Shown: positions 7,402-17,712 of the stretch, one piece after another
Position numbering within the stretch: the first letter of the stretch is position 1
Layout: each line of letters opens with the position of its first letter
Source: Gammaproteobacteria bacterium
GTDB taxonomy: Bacteria; Pseudomonadota; Gammaproteobacteria; GCA-001735895
Assembly (NCBI GenBank): GCA_029862125.1
Contig: JAOTXY010000023.1
Coordinates: 1 to 45,697, forward strand
DNA: 45,697 bases
Direction of reading: 5' to 3'
Position numbers and translations under genes: made by a program
The notes under the pieces: generated by a model
Told to the model about the DNA's origin: nothing
Seen by the model: the letters and a program-made list of their open reading frames with translations, nothing else
Database searches by the model: none

Positions 7402-8538
7402 TCAGATGTTGGAATCAATTGCGTCGACGTAGAGTTGTTGGAAGTGGTGCACGGCGTGCTCGGATAACTCGCTGCGCTCAGGATCGACGACGAAGCGCCC
7501 CTGGTTATAGCCTTTCGACTGCAGGCCACGATACACACTTTCACACAGACCTACATCCTCGGGTTGCAACACATCACGCTGATAGTCCATCGCGTCGCGC
7601 TGCTGCTTACTGGGTTCAGGATTGGGCAGGTACCAGTCCTGGTGTTCAATGGTGCGACCGGCCCCGTTCGGAATTATCTGCAGGGTCGAAATGTTGGGTT
7701 CCCCGGGGTAGATCCAGATCGTCAGGTTAGGCCACAGAAACCAGCCCGCATAACCAAAATCGACCTCGCCTTTTTCGAATTGGTAGGCACTGCTTTGCGT
7801 GGTCGCAACTGCATTCGATATGTGGCTAGAGTAGATCCCGTTCACCCTGGAGGTATAGCTATCCATATCAACCAGGTTGACGAAATCCTTATGTGCGGGA
7901 TGGCAGTGGTAACATTCGAGAAAATTATCCACCATCACTTTCCAGTTGCTGGCAACATCGTAATCGTCTCGTTGCGCAAACCTGACCTCGTCGACACGCG
8001 GACAGAACTCGCGGATTTCTGTTTCCAGGTCGGATGCCTGTTCTTTCAGGGGCTCTGCCTCGAGATCGAGATTTACGAACACCAGGCCACAAAACACTTC
8101 GACCTGTACCGGTTTCAGGGAAAATTGGCATTTGTCGAAATCGACCATTTTATCGGTATTACGCGCAGCCTTGAGTTCACCATCAAACCCGTACGACCAG
8201 GCATGGTAAGGGCAGGTTATGGTGCGAACCTTGCCACTGCCGAACAGCAGTTCATGGCCGCGATGCTGGCAAACATTGTAATACGCATTGAGCTCGCCAC
8301 TCTTGTCACGGATAACGATGATATTCTGATCGCAAACCTGCACCGTCAGGTAACAACCCGGCGTGGTTAACTGGCTCTGGTGGCCGGCATACCACCAGTT
8401 TCGATAGAAGATGGCTTCCTTTTCCTGCTGCAGGATTTCCGCGTCCAGGTAATAACGCGCTGGAATCGTAAAAGATTGCTCGGGATTCGGATCGAAAGGC
8501 GATTCGTCGGCTCGCTTTTGCAACGTTACAACACTCAT
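7402..8538 (-). CDS. Rieske non-heme iron oxygenase, CntA/GbcA-type quaternary-amine demethylase
   Basis: A 378-residue oxygenase alpha subunit. The Rieske 2Fe-2S site is CQHRGH near residue 91 and CPYHAW about 20 residues later. The mononuclear iron site is NFLECYHCHPAH, where the two histidines are ligands. The glutamate three residues before the first histidine matches the bridging Glu that marks the carnitine/glycine-betaine subgroup (Asp in most ring-hydroxylating enzymes). The C-terminus (GLQSKGYNQGRFV, SEHAVHHF) also fits that subgroup. The probable reaction is oxidative removal of a methyl or trimethylamine group. ATG 8538 is preferred because GGGAG lies 5 bases upstream; the ATG at 8571 has none. 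No dedicated reductase gene (GbcB/CntB type) is nearby. The exact substrate is not determined by sequence. Confidence 0.83.
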   Translation of the reverse strand: MSVVTLQKRADESPFDPNPEQSFTIPARYYLDAEILQQEKEAIFYRNWWYAGHQSQLTTPGCYLTVQVCDQNIIVIRDKSGELNAYYNVCQHRGHELLFGSGKVRTITCPYHAWSYGFDGELKAARNTDKMVDFDKCQFSLKPVQVEVFCGLVFVNLDLEAEPLKEQASDLETEIREFCPRVDEVRFAQRDDYDVASNWKVMVDNFLECYHCHPAHKDFVNLVDMDSYTSRVNGIYSSHISNAVATTQSSAYQFEKGEVDFGYAGWFLWPNLTIWIYPGEPNISTLQIIPNGAGRTIEHQDWYLPNPEPSKQQRDAMDYQRDVLQPEDVGLCESVYRGLQSKGYNQGRFVVDPERSELSEHAVHHFQQLYVDAIDSNI

Positions 8539-8623
8539 ATTTGACTCCCACAGTATTACTATTCGTTTCATATAATTTAAACTAATGGATACTTCGACTC
8601 AAACGCTATATATTTATCAAAAT

Positions 8624-8637
8624 AGATTAAATAATCT
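8624..8637. promoter_or_regulatory. AT-rich inverted repeat in the Rieske/LysR divergent promoter region
   Basis: AGATTA-AA-TAATCT is a perfect 14-base inverted repeat, 9 bases before the LysR gene start. It lies in the 108-base AT-rich region between the divergent Rieske and LysR genes. LysR regulators usually bind such spaced dyads and repress their own gene, so it is a candidate operator. There is no direct evidence of binding. Confidence 0.3.
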
Positions 8638-8646
8638 TATTGATCG

Positions 8647-9558
8647 ATGCTGAAAAATAGACTTCCACCACTCGATCCGTTGATTGCTTTCGAAGCAGCC
8701 GCGCGCCTGCTCAGCTTTACCAGGGCAGGCGAAGAATTGCATTTAACGCAGGCTGCCATCAGTCAGCAGATTCGTAGTCTCGAGGAAAGTTTACAGGTAA
8801 AGCTGTTCACGCGTTCGCATCGCGCGGTGCAGTTAACCAACGAGGGACGCGAATACCAGCACACCGTGGCGGCGATACTGAAACAACTCGCCGGCGCCAC
8901 CATGGACATTCAGAATGTCGAATTCGCGCAGCAACTGGTGATCGGCTGTGACCAGTCTTTCGCCAGCCAATGGCTAAGCCCGAGGCTTTCGCAACTGCGA
9001 CAGTTGATGCCGGCGGTTACGTTGCGCATCATCGCCTCGGACGACTATAACGAAAGCCAGGGTAGTGAAGTACAGGTAGCCGTTATGCATGGCGATGGCC
9101 TGTGGCCCGGATTTCAAACCTTAAGACTGTTCGACGAGGAAGTATTTCCAGTATGCAGTCCCGGGTTCGACTACGACCTGGCGCAGCAAGACTGGGTATC
9201 CTGGTTGCTGCAAGCGCCGTTGATCGACCTCGCCGACAGTCATTGGAACTGGATGAACTGGCGCCTGTGGCTGGGAGGTAACAACATCGATCAGCCCCTG
9301 GGAAACCGTAACCTGCAACTGAACAGTTATCCGCTGGTTATCGACGCCGCCTGCGCCGGACATGGCGTGGCACTAGGCTGGCGCTACCTGGTCGACGATC
9401 TGATCGCAAATAACCAGCTGGTACGACCCATCGAACAATCGCTTAAAACCGATCTGGGGTATTACTGTATCTGCCGCGACAACCTGGAAAACGACGCCAA
9501 TGTGGTCCGATTTCGCAACTGGTTGCTGCAACAGTTTGGTTTACCCATCGAAACCTAA
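8647..9558 (+). CDS. LysR-family transcriptional regulator, GcvA-like
   Basis: A 303-residue LysR protein. The N-terminal winged helix-turn-helix (LIAFEAAARLLSFTRAGEEL, then LTQAAISQQIRSLEE, residues ~12-60) is of the GcvA/AmpR type. A two-lobed effector domain follows at residues ~90-295. It is divergent from the Rieske oxygenase gene across 108 bases, so it most likely controls that gene, with the oxygenase substrate or a product as effector. The start is ATG 8647 without a clear ribosome site. The link to methylated amines rests on position only. Confidence 0.88.
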   Translation: MLKNRLPPLDPLIAFEAAARLLSFTRAGEELHLTQAAISQQIRSLEESLQVKLFTRSHRAVQLTNEGREYQHTVAAILKQLAGATMDIQNVEFAQQLVIGCDQSFASQWLSPRLSQLRQLMPAVTLRIIASDDYNESQGSEVQVAVMHGDGLWPGFQTLRLFDEEVFPVCSPGFDYDLAQQDWVSWLLQAPLIDLADSHWNWMNWRLWLGGNNIDQPLGNRNLQLNSYPLVIDAACAGHGVALGWRYLVDDLIANNQLVRPIEQSLKTDLGYYCICRDNLENDANVVRFRNWLLQQFGLPIET

Positions 9559-9805
9559 TCCATACTTCGGTCCGTTCTAGAACACATTACTGCTATTACC
9601 ACGTGATCAAACCCGGAATTGATAACATTTATCAATCAACAATCCGGCCCTGTATGGTCTTTAAGTCGAAAATGGTCGTTTAAAAGTGCCTTCTAGCCTC
9701 AAATACAGGTTTTCAGGCCAATTCCTGAGATAGTATTTTACAATTAGTGTTAACAGGTCCGGCTACTACTATTAATTGTCTAACCTGTAGAAATTGCCTG
9801 CTTAC

Positions 9806-10246
9806 ATGTCAATTACTGAATTTAAGGATCGCGTCAACAGCCTGTTATCAAAAGGAATCCACGAATTTTCGATGAGCCTGGGAGTACTGGCACAAATCGA
9901 AAATAACAGCTACGAAATATACGCGGTTCAGTCAAACACGGGCGCTTACGTGCCGGGTGAAAAATATGCCCTCGGCGAAAGTTACAGTGGGGAAGTATTT
10001 GATAAGCAGAAATCGATTGCCGAAGCCTGTATCGCAAATTCCCCGACGCCGTTGCATCATCCCCTGTATCGTTCGTTGCCGCTCGAGTCTTATATCGGCG
10101 CACCCATAGTGATCAACGGCAAACCCTGGGGCTGCGTCGATTTCAGCAGCATGGCCCAGCGCGAAGAACCGTTTAGCAAACAGGAAATCGAAATGGTTGA
10201 AACCCTGGCCAGTGAACTGTCGCAGCTCATCAGCGAAATCGAATAA
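9806..10246 (+). CDS. Stand-alone GAF-domain protein
   Basis: About 146 residues forming a single GAF domain: YEIYAVQS, LGESYSGEVFDKQKSI, ESYIGAPIVINGKPWGCVDF, then an amphipathic C-terminal helix. Such domains bind small ligands or chromophores. No output domain is attached, so it must act through a partner. It resembles the free-methionine-sulfoxide-reductase fold, but the cysteine pattern needed for that reaction is not evident. ATG 9806 is the natural start; a TTG at 9794 is less likely. The 247 bases upstream are AT-rich and contain an ATTGATA/TATCAAT dyad near 9617-9635 but no gene that I can support. Confidence 0.7.
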   Translation: MSITEFKDRVNSLLSKGIHEFSMSLGVLAQIENNSYEIYAVQSNTGAYVPGEKYALGESYSGEVFDKQKSIAEACIANSPTPLHHPLYRSLPLESYIGAPIVINGKPWGCVDFSSMAQREEPFSKQEIEMVETLASELSQLISEIE

Positions 10247-10261
10247 AAAGCACCAAAGGGC

Positions 10262-11164
10262 TTAAAGTGAGTAGTAGTGCCCCATGATGCCGGCAAAGAC
10301 CGCGGCCCCGACCCAGTGGTTGTGCAGAAAGGCACTAAAGTAATGTGCCGGCACCCGATCGGCAATCAGGAATTGTTCGTAAGCCATTAACAGCGTTGCG
10401 ACTCCCAATCCCAGGTAGTAGATACCGGTAAATTCCAGGTCGACGCCAACCAGTACCAGGGCCAGCAAAAACAAGATCTGAAATACGGCAATCATAAAGC
10501 GGTCATAATCGCCAAACAGGATCGCCGTCGACTTTACCCCGAGTTTCAGATCATCTTCCCGGTCAACCATGCTGTACATCGAATCGTAGGCGACGGTCCA
10601 TACCAGGCTCGCGACGTATATCAACCAGGCTTCCTTCGGTACCTCACCGGTCAGCGCCGCGAACGCCATGGGAACAGCCCAGCCAAAAGCGGCTCCGAGA
10701 TGAACCTGGGGCAGGTAATGATATCGCTTCATGAAAGGATAGCTCGCGGCAAGCAATATTCCCCCAAAGGAAAGCATTATGGTGAAACGATTCAGGCTTA
10801 ATACCAGCAGAAAGGCGATCAGGGCCAGCACCGCGAACACTGCGAGCGCCTCTGCCGGTGTAATTTTTCCACTGGTCAACGGGCGCTCCCGGGTGCGTTC
10901 GACATGCTGATCGATATCACGATCGGCATAGTCATTGATCGCGCAACCCGCCGAGCGCATGAGGAAACTTCCGATGACAAAGACGAACAGGATCCAGCCG
11001 TCAGGTGATCCTTCGCCGGCAACTGCAAGTGCCCACAGCGTCGGCCAAAGCAACAGGTAAAATCCAATTGGTTTTTCGAAACGTATTAACTGGGAGTACA
11101 AGCCCAGCTTGTTGCCAAGCTCGGGCGGTAGGTCGGGAATTGTAAGTCCTTTAATTTTCACCAA
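10262..11164 (-). CDS. ubiA: 4-hydroxybenzoate polyprenyltransferase
   Basis: This 300-residue integral membrane enzyme attaches the polyprenyl tail to 4-hydroxybenzoate in ubiquinone synthesis. Both Asp-rich prenyl-diphosphate motifs are present: INDYADRDID near residue 107 and AYDSMYSMVDREDD near 190. Several hydrophobic helices fill the rest. It is convergent with the GAF gene (15 bases apart) and divergent from the gamma-carbonic anhydrase gene. No ubiC precedes it. The IspB gene at 22.8 kb would supply the tail precursor. Length and motifs fit UbiA fully. Confidence 0.95.
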   Translation of the reverse strand: MVKIKGLTIPDLPPELGNKLGLYSQLIRFEKPIGFYLLLWPTLWALAVAGEGSPDGWILFVFVIGSFLMRSAGCAINDYADRDIDQHVERTRERPLTSGKITPAEALAVFAVLALIAFLLVLSLNRFTIMLSFGGILLAASYPFMKRYHYLPQVHLGAAFGWAVPMAFAALTGEVPKEAWLIYVASLVWTVAYDSMYSMVDREDDLKLGVKSTAILFGDYDRFMIAVFQILFLLALVLVGVDLEFTGIYYLGLGVATLLMAYEQFLIADRVPAHYFSAFLHNHWVGAAVFAGIMGHYYSL

Positions 11165-11225
11165 AAACCGATGCGTGTTGCGAAAAAATCGTTACTATAC
11201 GCGTTTCTTTCAGCAGGGCGAAACA

Positions 11226-11750
11226 ATGATTCGCAGTTTCAGGGATACGATCCCGAGTATCGGTGAAAACAGCTATATCGACGAGTCCGCGGTCGTAATA
11301 GGGGACGTCGTAATCGGGGAAAACTGCTCAGTTTGGCCACTTACCGTAATCCGCGGAGATATTAATAAAATCCGCATTGGTGATAAGACTAATATCCAGG
11401 ATGGAAGCGTGCTGCACGTTACCCACCGGGGTGACTACAGTCCCGATGGCGCCGAATTGCATATTGGCAACGAGGTAACAATCGGGCACAAGGCCCTGTT
11501 GCATGGTTGCCGAATCGGCAATCAATGCCTGATCGGCATGGGTTCGATCATCACCGACGACGCGACAATCGAGGACAAAGTCATCATCGGCTCAGGCAGC
11601 CTGGTGCCGCCCGGCAAGGTTCTGGAATCCGGATATCTTTACCTCGGCAACCCGGTAACGCAGAAGCGAACGCTCACCGAGCGTGAGATCGAGTACTTGT
11701 CCTATGTGGCCGGGCACTACGTTCTGTTATCACGGGATTATCGAGGTTGA
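11226..11750 (+). CDS. yrdA: Gamma-carbonic anhydrase-like hexapeptide-repeat protein
   Basis: A 174-residue left-handed beta-helix protein with hexapeptide repeats ([35 protein letters not shown]) and a C-terminal helix. The three metal-ligand histidines of the family are visible in HVTHRG and GHKALLH. Many members (YrdA, PaaY, CaiE) have weak or no carbonic anhydrase activity, and several act in acyl-CoA or carnitine pathways; the true substrate here is unknown. Starting at ATG 11226 gives the standard N-terminus IRSFRDTIP. The rubredoxin gene follows after 4 bases, so the two are probably cotranscribed. Confidence 0.88.
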   Translation: MIRSFRDTIPSIGENSYIDESAVVIGDVVIGENCSVWPLTVIRGDINKIRIGDKTNIQDGSVLHVTHRGDYSPDGAELHIGNEVTIGHKALLHGCRIGNQCLIGMGSIITDDATIEDKVIIGSGSLVPPGKVLESGYLYLGNPVTQKRTLTEREIEYLSYVAGHYVLLSRDYRG

Positions 11751-11754
11751 ATTA

Positions 11755-11919
11755 ATGAAACGCTGGGAATGTATCGTTTGCGGATTTATTTACGATGAAA
11801 CGGAGGGCTGGCCGGAAGACGGCATTGCACCCGGTACTCGCTGGGCTGATGTTCCCGACGACTGGGAATGTCCGGACTGCGGCATGGGCAAGGATGATTT
11901 CGAAATGATCGAGATGTAG
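11755..11919 (+). CDS. Rubredoxin
   Basis: A 54-residue electron carrier with a single Fe(Cys)4 site formed by CIVCG near the start and CPDCG at residues ~39-43, with the usual aromatic residues (Trp4, Tyr13, Trp37). The stretch [20 protein letters not shown] is classic rubredoxin. It starts 4 bases after the gamma-carbonic anhydrase stop and ends 19 bases before the convergent LysR gene. A free rubredoxin normally needs a rubredoxin reductase; none is in the window, so its redox partner is unknown. Confidence 0.95.
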   Translation: MKRWECIVCGFIYDETEGWPEDGIAPGTRWADVPDDWECPDCGMGKDDFEMIEM

Positions 11920-11938
11920 ACCCTGGGCCACTTTTCAA

Positions 11939-12799
11939 TCAATTAACTTCCCACTGGCTGGCAATCTCGCGTAAGCCGGTTAACGCCAGGTCGAGGGTTT
12001 CCTGGAAACGCGCGACCTCGGGATAGACCATGTAGGCCGGCCGCTTCATCTCGGGTGCACCGTTAACCAGGAACAACTCACTCTTATCGATAAATGGCTG
12101 TACCACGCGCATCGGAAAGTAACCCGAGCCGCCGTTTTGCCGAATATACTCGAGCCCGAGTGATCCGAGTCCGACCGATATTGCAGGTGTATCCATATCC
12201 GGAAAGGCTTCACCATGAAGTCGGCGAAACTCTTCTCCCCAGTCGACAAAAACATAGTCTTCAACCCAGCCATCCACCATATCGCGTTGGTTGGTTGCCA
12301 CCAGTAACAGGGTTTCTTCGAGCAGGTCCTCGACCACCAGGCCGGGCGTCTGGCGGGGGTTATACATAACGCCGATATCCAGCAGCCCGTCGGAGAGTTG
12401 TCGCATCAGGCTCGGCGAGTAATCCGCCTCGACGTGAATCGCGACATCGTTGGCATTTTGTCGCATCCACGGAATCCATCTCAGAATCAGGCTGTCCCAG
12501 AGACTGACCTGCGAGCCCAGACCGATGCCGTGGCTGAAATTTTCGGGCAGCGATACGCGTTGCTGCGCCTGTTGCCAGAGCCGTTGAATATTGAGTGCAT
12601 ACTCGCGAAAATGCTGGCCAGCCGAGGTCAGCTCGACCCCGGAATGACCCCGTGTGAACAGAATTCTGCCGAATCGATCTTCCATCGCCTTGACGCGAGC
12701 GCTGACGGTGGACTGGGTAACGTGTAAATTCTTTGCGGCAAGATTAAAGTTTCCACAGTCGGAGATTTCCAGAAAGGTGCGAATATGGTCGATTTTCAC
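11939..12799 (-). CDS. LysR-family transcriptional regulator
   Basis: A 286-residue LysR protein with an N-terminal helix-turn-helix (IDHIRTFLEI, FNLAAKNLHVTQSTVSARVK) and an effector-binding domain. I chose GTG 12799 because GGAGG sits exactly 6 bases upstream and the resulting start VKIDHIRTFL is standard; an ATG at 12823 would add 8 odd residues across that ribosome site. It is divergent from the EamA permease gene, which it may regulate. The effector is unknown. Confidence 0.86.
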   Translation of the reverse strand: MKIDHIRTFLEISDCGNFNLAAKNLHVTQSTVSARVKAMEDRFGRILFTRGHSGVELTSAGQHFREYALNIQRLWQQAQQRVSLPENFSHGIGLGSQVSLWDSLILRWIPWMRQNANDVAIHVEADYSPSLMRQLSDGLLDIGVMYNPRQTPGLVVEDLLEETLLLVATNQRDMVDGWVEDYVFVDWGEEFRRLHGEAFPDMDTPAISVGLGSLGLEYIRQNGGSGYFPMRVVQPFIDKSELFLVNGAPEMKRPAYMVYPEVARFQETLDLALTGLREIASQWEVN

Positions 12800-12916
12800 G
12801 CGTGGCCTCCACTCATAAGTCAATCGGGTTTTTCGATTATACTAACCATAAAAATTCACTTTTCAAATAGCCGCTAAACACTAGACTCGTGTCCTGTTAA
12901 AAATTCAGGGACACCC

Positions 12917-13915
12917 ATGCGCGCCAGCTCGGCCATTTCCACCCTCGATACCGCTAACGGAGCCATTATCCTGGTTTTCGGCCTGTTCCTGTTTTCGATA
13001 CAGGACATTATCATCAAGCATTTCAGCGACCATTACTCGGTGCTGCAGATCGTTTTCATACGCGGACTGATAGCGCTGGGATTGTTGCTGATGATGATCA
13101 AGTACACGCGCGAAACCATATCACTGATATCGCGCCGCCCGGGACTGATGGTGGCAAGAGGTCTGCTCGGATTCAGTTCCTATACGACTTATTATCTCGC
13201 GGTCGCGGCGATGCCATTGGCCGAAGTCGTTTCGATTACCTTTACCATGCCGTTGTTCGTCACCGCGATGTCCGCGCTGATTCTGCGCGAAAAAGTAGGT
13301 GTGCGACGCTGGAGTGCGGTCGTAGTCGGTTTTATCGGCGTACTGATCATTTTATCACCGAGTGGTGAATTCAACCCGCTTGCGGTCCTGTTCGCTTTCG
13401 CCGCGGCCATTACCTATGCATCGCAGACCATTTTGACACGTTTCCTGGGCAGCCATGATCATCCGATGACCATCGCCTTCAACGCGATACTGGTGTTTAC
13501 CCTTGCCAGCGGAACACTGAGCCTGCTGCTACTCAACGGAATCATCTCGGTATCATCTGACCACCCCTCGCTCGCCTTCTTCGGGCGCGACTGGAGCATG
13601 CCGACCGATATCGATTTCATACTGATGCTGGTCATTGGAGCAATTGCGGCGGTTGGCTTTTACTGCCTGTCGAAGGCCTATTGTGCATCGGAAGCGAGCG
13701 CAATCGCGCCATTCGAATTTACCTATATCGTATGGGCGGTGGTATTCGGCTACCTGTTCTGGAACGAAGTGCCGGGAGTCACCACGATTTTCGGTATTTT
13801 CGTGCTGATTTCGAGCAGCCTTTACATCTGGTACCGCGAGCGCCAGATAGAACGCAACGAAACTGCCCTGTTACCGGTTCAGGCGGCCGAGCTACCGCAG
13901 CAGGAGCAGTATTAA
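12917..13915 (+). CDS. EamA/DMT-family permease (RhaT/YdcZ-like drug/metabolite transporter)
   Basis: A 332-residue inner-membrane transporter with about ten hydrophobic helices in two repeated EamA halves (first ~20-150, second ~165-310). Examples are IILVFGLFLFSIQDIIIKHF and LMLVIGAIAAVGFYCLSKAY. Members export or import small metabolites; the substrate cannot be read from sequence. It is divergent from a LysR gene, a common regulator-permease pairing. Its stop overlaps the convergent dioxygenase stop by 4 bases (shared TTAA). Confidence 0.85.
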   Translation: MRASSAISTLDTANGAIILVFGLFLFSIQDIIIKHFSDHYSVLQIVFIRGLIALGLLLMMIKYTRETISLISRRPGLMVARGLLGFSSYTTYYLAVAAMPLAEVVSITFTMPLFVTAMSALILREKVGVRRWSAVVVGFIGVLIILSPSGEFNPLAVLFAFAAAITYASQTILTRFLGSHDHPMTIAFNAILVFTLASGTLSLLLLNGIISVSSDHPSLAFFGRDWSMPTDIDFILMLVIGAIAAVGFYCLSKAYCASEASAIAPFEFTYIVWAVVFGYLFWNEVPGVTTIFGIFVLISSSLYIWYRERQIERNETALLPVQAAELPQQEQY

Positions 13916-14712
13916 TCCCACTGGTAGGCGCTGGCGGTAAATCCCGCTACCGGTTCCTTGAAAACCCTTTTAGCAGCAGTTTGTCCGATGCCATAGCAAA
14001 CCTGCAGCGGCAACAGATGCTCTTCGCGCGGATGACAGTAGCGCGCATGCGGTGCTGATTCCCAACCAGTCAACCGTTGTTCGCGCTCTGTTTCGGACAG
14101 ATCAGGATCACCGCAGACCTCGGCTAGCCAGGTTTCAAACTCCTGGTTGCGGAGATCAATGGAGTCATCGCGCTTACTCATTAACGCTTCCATATTATGG
14201 AACGAAAAACCTGAACCGAGTATCAGCAGGTTTTCAGATTTCAGTTCCGCCAGCGCATTGCCGATTCGAATGTGCTCGGCGGCATCGAGGCTCGCCGCGA
14301 GCGAAATCTGGATGCAGGGAATATCGGCCAACGGATACATCAACATCAAGGGCACGAACATACCGTGGTCAAATCCACGCTCATAATCGAGATTGCAGTC
14401 GGTGCCGGCCTGCTGCAACAAGCTCTGAATTTTGCGTGCAAGTTCAGGATTACCGGGGGCCGGATACTGGTATTCGTAGGTTTCGGCGGGGAATCCGGTG
14501 TAGTCGAACAGCAAAGCTGGTGCGGCCGCCGCGGTAATGGTGACCACGGGTTCTTCCCAGTGAGCACTGATGACAATGATGGCATCCGGTTTCGCTATCG
14601 TTTCCGGAAAGGATCGCAAAAAGCGATTCATAGCGGCGTGGCCCGGCTCGTTAAGCAAAGGCAGCGGCCCGCCACCATGGGGGAAGAAGAGAATAGTGGC
14701 GTTGTTATTCAT
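13912..14712 (-). CDS. DODA-type class III extradiol dioxygenase (LigB superfamily, YgiD-like)
   Basis: This 266-residue protein matches 4,5-DOPA-dioxygenase-type enzymes: FFPHGGGPLPLL at the start, VISAHWEEP near residue 48, FDHGMFVPLMLMYP near 115 and the end motif HPREEHLLPL near 226. These supply the histidines of the metal site. The physiological substrate of bacterial YgiD-like enzymes is usually unknown; DOPA cleavage is only one possibility. It overlaps the FMN reductase gene by one base (TAATG) and forms a five-gene run with proB and obgE. Confidence 0.85.
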   Translation of the reverse strand: MNNNATILFFPHGGGPLPLLNEPGHAAMNRFLRSFPETIAKPDAIIVISAHWEEPVVTITAAAAPALLFDYTGFPAETYEYQYPAPGNPELARKIQSLLQQAGTDCNLDYERGFDHGMFVPLMLMYPLADIPCIQISLAASLDAAEHIRIGNALAELKSENLLILGSGFSFHNMEALMSKRDDSIDLRNQEFETWLAEVCGDPDLSETEREQRLTGWESAPHARYCHPREEHLLPLQVCYGIGQTAAKRVFKEPVAGFTASAYQWD

Positions 14713-15245
14713 TACTTGAACAGGCGATTAACCGCCTCCAGCAACTGAGACGCGATATCGTCGTTCACAATCACGCCCGCTTCAAGATTAAAATTCTCGC
14801 CGAACGAAGGCACCGAAACGCTCGCTTTTACCTGGCCACCAAAGCGGGGAATCTGGCTCAGCGCGAGTTCGAGCACCGACCGGCCGCCGCGACCACCTGG
14901 AGAGGTCGACAACAAAACCATCGGTTGATCCTGGTAAACCTTGGGCTGAATCCGTGATACCCAGTCATAGAGGTTTTTGTAGGCGACACTGTAGCTACCG
15001 TTGTTTTCGGCAAAGGAAATAATAATGCCGTCGCAATCGGTTAATTTTTTCAGGAATGCCTGCGCGAGCTTAGGCTGACCCATTTCATCTTCGCGATCGA
15101 CGCTGAACAATGGCAATTCAAAATCGTTAAGATCGAGAATTTCAACCTCTGCTTGTTCCAACAATCCACTGGCATAAGTCACCAGCTTTTTATTGATCGA
15201 TCGACTGCTATTGCTTGCGCCGAAGGCGACAACTTTTTTATTCAT
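14712..15245 (-). CDS. NADPH-dependent FMN reductase family flavoprotein
   Basis: A 177-residue flavodoxin-like reductase. The FMN phosphate loop is near the start (VAFGASNSSRSINKKL), the catalytic-face strand is DGIIISFAENNGSYSVAYKN, and the late loop is STSPGGRGG. Family members reduce FMN, quinones, azo dyes or chromate with NAD(P)H. It lies 4 bases after proB and overlaps the dioxygenase gene by one base. The neighbouring extradiol dioxygenase suggests handling of quinone or catechol compounds, but that is an inference. Confidence 0.85.
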   Translation of the reverse strand: MNKKVVAFGASNSSRSINKKLVTYASGLLEQAEVEILDLNDFELPLFSVDREDEMGQPKLAQAFLKKLTDCDGIIISFAENNGSYSVAYKNLYDWVSRIQPKVYQDQPMVLLSTSPGGRGGRSVLELALSQIPRFGGQVKASVSVPSFGENFNLEAGVIVNDDIASQLLEAVNRLFK

Positions 15246-15249
15246 AAAC

Positions 15250-16361
15250 TCAGGCCTTCATTAAAATCAGGTTTTCACGATTGATCAGCTCCGGATCATC
15301 CTGGTAGCCGAGGATCTCCGGAATCTGCTTACTTGCCTTGCCGATAATCTGCTTACATTCATCCGACGGATAGTTCACCAGTCCACGCGCGATTTCGGTG
15401 CCATCCGGGGCAAGGCAGGCAACCACCTCGCCGCGATTAAATACACCGCTGACCGCCTTGACGCCAATCGGCAGCAGGCTCGCATTCTTGTTCACCAGCA
15501 CGTCAACCGCGCCTTCATCGAGGCGCAACTCTCCGGCGCAACGCATGTGCCCGGCGAGCCATTGCTTGCGTGCCGCGAGATGGCCCTCGCTCGCTTCCAG
15601 GAAACTGCCAAGCGCTTCGCCCTGTACAATTCGAGTAATCACGTTTTTCGTGTTGCCGGAACAGATGACGGTGTGCGTGCCCGAGCGTGTCGCAAGCTGT
15701 GCCGCACTGACCTTGGTCTGCATACCGCCACGTCCGAGATGACCGCTGCTGGGTCCGGCGTAATCCACCAGCCTGGGATCCCTGGCATCGGCATGCTCAA
15801 CCAGTTTCGCGTCTGGATTAGCGGTTGGATCGGCATCAAACAAACCTTCCTGGTCGGTTAGAACTATCAGCAGGTCAGCTTCGACCAGGTTGGCTACCAG
15901 TGCACCCAGCGTATCGTTATCACCGAAACGAATTTCCTCGTTGGAGACACTGTCATTCTCATTGACCACCGGCACGGTACCGAATTCGAGCAGCGTGCGC
16001 AGCGTGGTGCGTGCATTCAGGTAACGCTGCCGGTTTGATAAATCCGCGTGCGTCAATAGAATCTGGGCGCTGTTAATCCCGTGCGCCTGGAAGCAGGCCT
16101 CGTAGGCCTGCACCAGCCCCATTTGCCCAACCGCCGCGGTGGCCTGTAGCTCCGAAATACTGCCGGGGCGGGATTTCAAACCGAGCCGGGTTATACCTTC
16201 GGCGATCGAACCTGAAGAAACCAGCACCACGTCGACACCCTCGGCACGCAGCTGCGCCATCTGGTCCGCCCAGGCGCTGATCATCTCTCGATCCAGTCCC
16301 TTGCCGCCAGCGGTGATCAGCGCGGAACCAATCTTGACGACTACTTTTTTAAACCGATTCA

Positions 16362-16362
<1 letters not shown>
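15250..16362 (-). CDS. proB: Glutamate 5-kinase
   Basis: This 370-residue enzyme phosphorylates glutamate in the first step of proline synthesis. The amino-acid kinase domain (residues ~1-255) shows VVKIGSALIT, VLVSSGSIAEG, VVNENDSVSNEEIRFGDND and LIVLTDQEGLF. A C-terminal PUA domain (~275-355) follows. It overlaps the obgE stop by one base, the order obgE-proB seen in many gammaproteobacteria. Feedback inhibition by proline is expected from the family. Full length, no oddities. Confidence 0.96.
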
Positions 16363-17441
<1,079 letters not shown>

Positions 17442-17447
17442 CTACTG

Positions 17448-17702
17448 CTAGTTCACCACGCTCACAAAGGTACGATTGTGACGCCCCCTGACCTTGAATT
17501 CGACCTTGCCCTCGGCTTTCGCGTACAGCGTGTGATCCTTGCCACAGCCGACATTATTACCGGGGTGAAACTTGGTGCCGCGCTGGCGCACCAGGATGTT
17601 GCCCGGGATTACCACCTCGCCACCGAACTTCTTCACGCCTAAACGTTTGGATTCGGAATCGCGACCGTTGCGGGTGCTGCCCGCCGCTTTCTTATGTGCC
17701 AT
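17448..17702 (-). CDS. rpmA: 50S ribosomal protein L27
   Basis: An 84-residue ribosomal protein whose N-terminus ([20 protein letters not shown]) reaches towards the peptidyl-transferase centre. The sequence is canonical throughout, including [20 protein letters not shown] and [10 protein letters not shown]. It follows rplU by 10 bases. The methionine-alanine start means no processed N-terminal extension of the Firmicutes type. Confidence 0.98.
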   Translation of the reverse strand: MAHKKAAGSTRNGRDSESKRLGVKKFGGEVVIPGNILVRQRGTKFHPGNNVGCGKDHTLYAKAEGKVEFKVRGRHNRTFVSVVN

Positions 17703-17712
17703 TGTTCAGACC

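Noticed and set aside
7564-8370. Plus-strand open frame of 268 codons
   Set aside because: It is the complement of the Rieske oxygenase gene, whose cofactor motifs are clear on the minus strand. The frame has no family features.
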